NCBI GenBank assembly: GCA_024760905.1
Contig: CM045733.1
Location: 21,341,001-21,405,000, forward strand
Length of the DNA stretch: 64,000 nt
Direction: 5' to 3'
DNA from: Plotosus lineatus
Lineage: Eukaryota > Chordata > Actinopteri > Siluriformes > Plotosidae
Shown here: piece after piece, positions 63,148-64,000 of the stretch
Layout of the letters: the number at the start of each line of letters is the position of its first letter
How positions within the stretch are numbered: the stretch's first letter is position 1
The notes under the pieces: model-generated
Database searches by the model: none
What the model was told of the DNA's origin: nothing
The model's input: the letters and a program-made list of their open reading frames with translations, nothing else
Program-made: the position numbers and the translations under genes

Positions 63148-64000
63148 GCAGCCGTGAGGGGTTGCACAAGCCAGTGTCCATCCTCACACCGGTCCCAATC
63201 CCGGATAAATGCGACAGGAATGTGATAGGGAATGTGACAGGAAGGGCATCCAGCGTAAAACTTGTGCCAGAATTCAGAATGCGAATCGTCAAAATGAATT
63301 TCATACTGGATTAGTCGAGGCTCGGGATAACAACGACCGCCATCAGTGCTGTTAACCAACAAGGTGCTAATGGAAATTGGACTACTGTTGGTCAAAGAAG
63401 GAGAGGTCGTAGAAGGAGAGGCGGGAGGCGTGTCCGTAGGCGGAGAGAGAAGAGGAATGGCATGAGTCTTGAACTGGAAGTAGGGACTTTGAATGTTGGA
63501 ACTATGACAGGAAAAGGTAGAGAGCTGGCTGACATGATGCAGAGGAGGAAGGTGGCCATACTGTGTGTTCAGGAGACCAAGTGGAAAGGTAGCAAAGCTA
63601 GAAGCTTGTGAGCAGGGTTTGAGTTGTTTTTTTCATGGTGTGGATGTTAAGAGAAATCGAGTTGGAGTCATCTTGAAGGAGGGGTTTGTCAGGAATGTTC
63701 TGTAAATGAAAAGAGTGTCAGACAGAGTGATGAGTCTCAAGTTAGAAATTGAAGGCGTGATGTTGTTAGTGCTTCTGCCCCACAGGCAGGATGTGAGCGA
63801 GAAGAGAAGGAGAGATTCTTTAGTGAGTTAGATGAAGTGATGCAGAGTACCCCCAGAGGTGAAAGAGTGGTCATTAGTGCAGACTTCAATGGACATGTTG
63901 GTGCAGGCAGTAGAGGGGACGAGGAAGTGATGGGCAGGTTTGGTATCCAGGACAGGAAAACAGAAGGACGGGTGTTGATAGATTTTGTAAAAAGGATGGA
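63146..64000 (+). mobile_element. RTE-clade LINE copy E, leader and endonuclease, cut by window end
   Basis: Starts ATGCAGCCGTGAGG, with the leader and endonuclease coding sequence (LNVGT, LCVQET, GADFNGH-equivalent at 63877) but several stops and indels, for example TGTGAGCAGGG at 63607 and a deletion near 63762. More diverged than copies A-D. Runs past position 64000; it lies head to head with copy D. Confidence 0.85.

Overview
The window is vertebrate DNA, most likely from a ray-finned fish. It has split exons with GT/AG junctions, long (TG)n, (TA)n and (ATT)n microsatellites, Tc1-like and pogo/Tigger-like DNA transposons, tRNA-headed SINEs and an RTE-clade LINE in several copies. Nothing in it looks prokaryotic. 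The organism and chromosome are inferred from this repeat content only.

The only protein gene I can identify is the 3' part of a troponin I gene on the + strand: three coding exons at 2710-2799, 4854-5024 and 5273-5359, then a 3' UTR with AATAAA at 5690. Its 5' exons must lie before the window. Near 45.64-45.81 kb a GC-rich stretch ending in a good splice donor, with two possible small exons at 48253-48378 and 50620-50649, could be the start of another + strand gene; this is speculative.

Most of the rest is transposable elements. Region by region: 0-6 kb, a Tc1 element followed by troponin I exons with repeats in the introns; 6-15 kb, SINEs, Tc1 remnants, a hAT-like MITE and an inverted duplication; 15-22 kb, two RTE LINE copies around a large foldback; 22.7-26 kb, an old LINE carrying a SINE; 26-33 kb, SINEs and pogo-like elements; 33-35 kb, a third RTE copy inside TA repeats; 35-45 kb, SINEs, a pogo-like element and fragments of another LINE; 46-48 kb, SINE nested in SINE; 51-57 kb, pogo-like elements and a large palindrome; 57-59 kb, Tc1/mariner; 59-64 kb, two RTE copies head to head.

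The most interesting pattern is a modular SINE system. One tRNA-derived head (called head A here) is joined to three different 3' ends. Two of these forms have insertions bounded by clean target-site duplications, so each moved as one unit. The body and tail of the RTE-tailed form match, in order, the 5' leader and the 3' end of the RTE LINE in the same window, as though the SINE were a LINE with its coding part removed. Labels used below: SINE-A (head A, RTE tail), SINE-A2 (head A, tail 2), SINE-A3 (head A, GAT tail), SINE-B (head B, tail 2), SINE-C and SINE-D (other heads); RTE copies A-F; TIR1 element = pogo-like element with ends CAGACGCTCCCCGACTTA.
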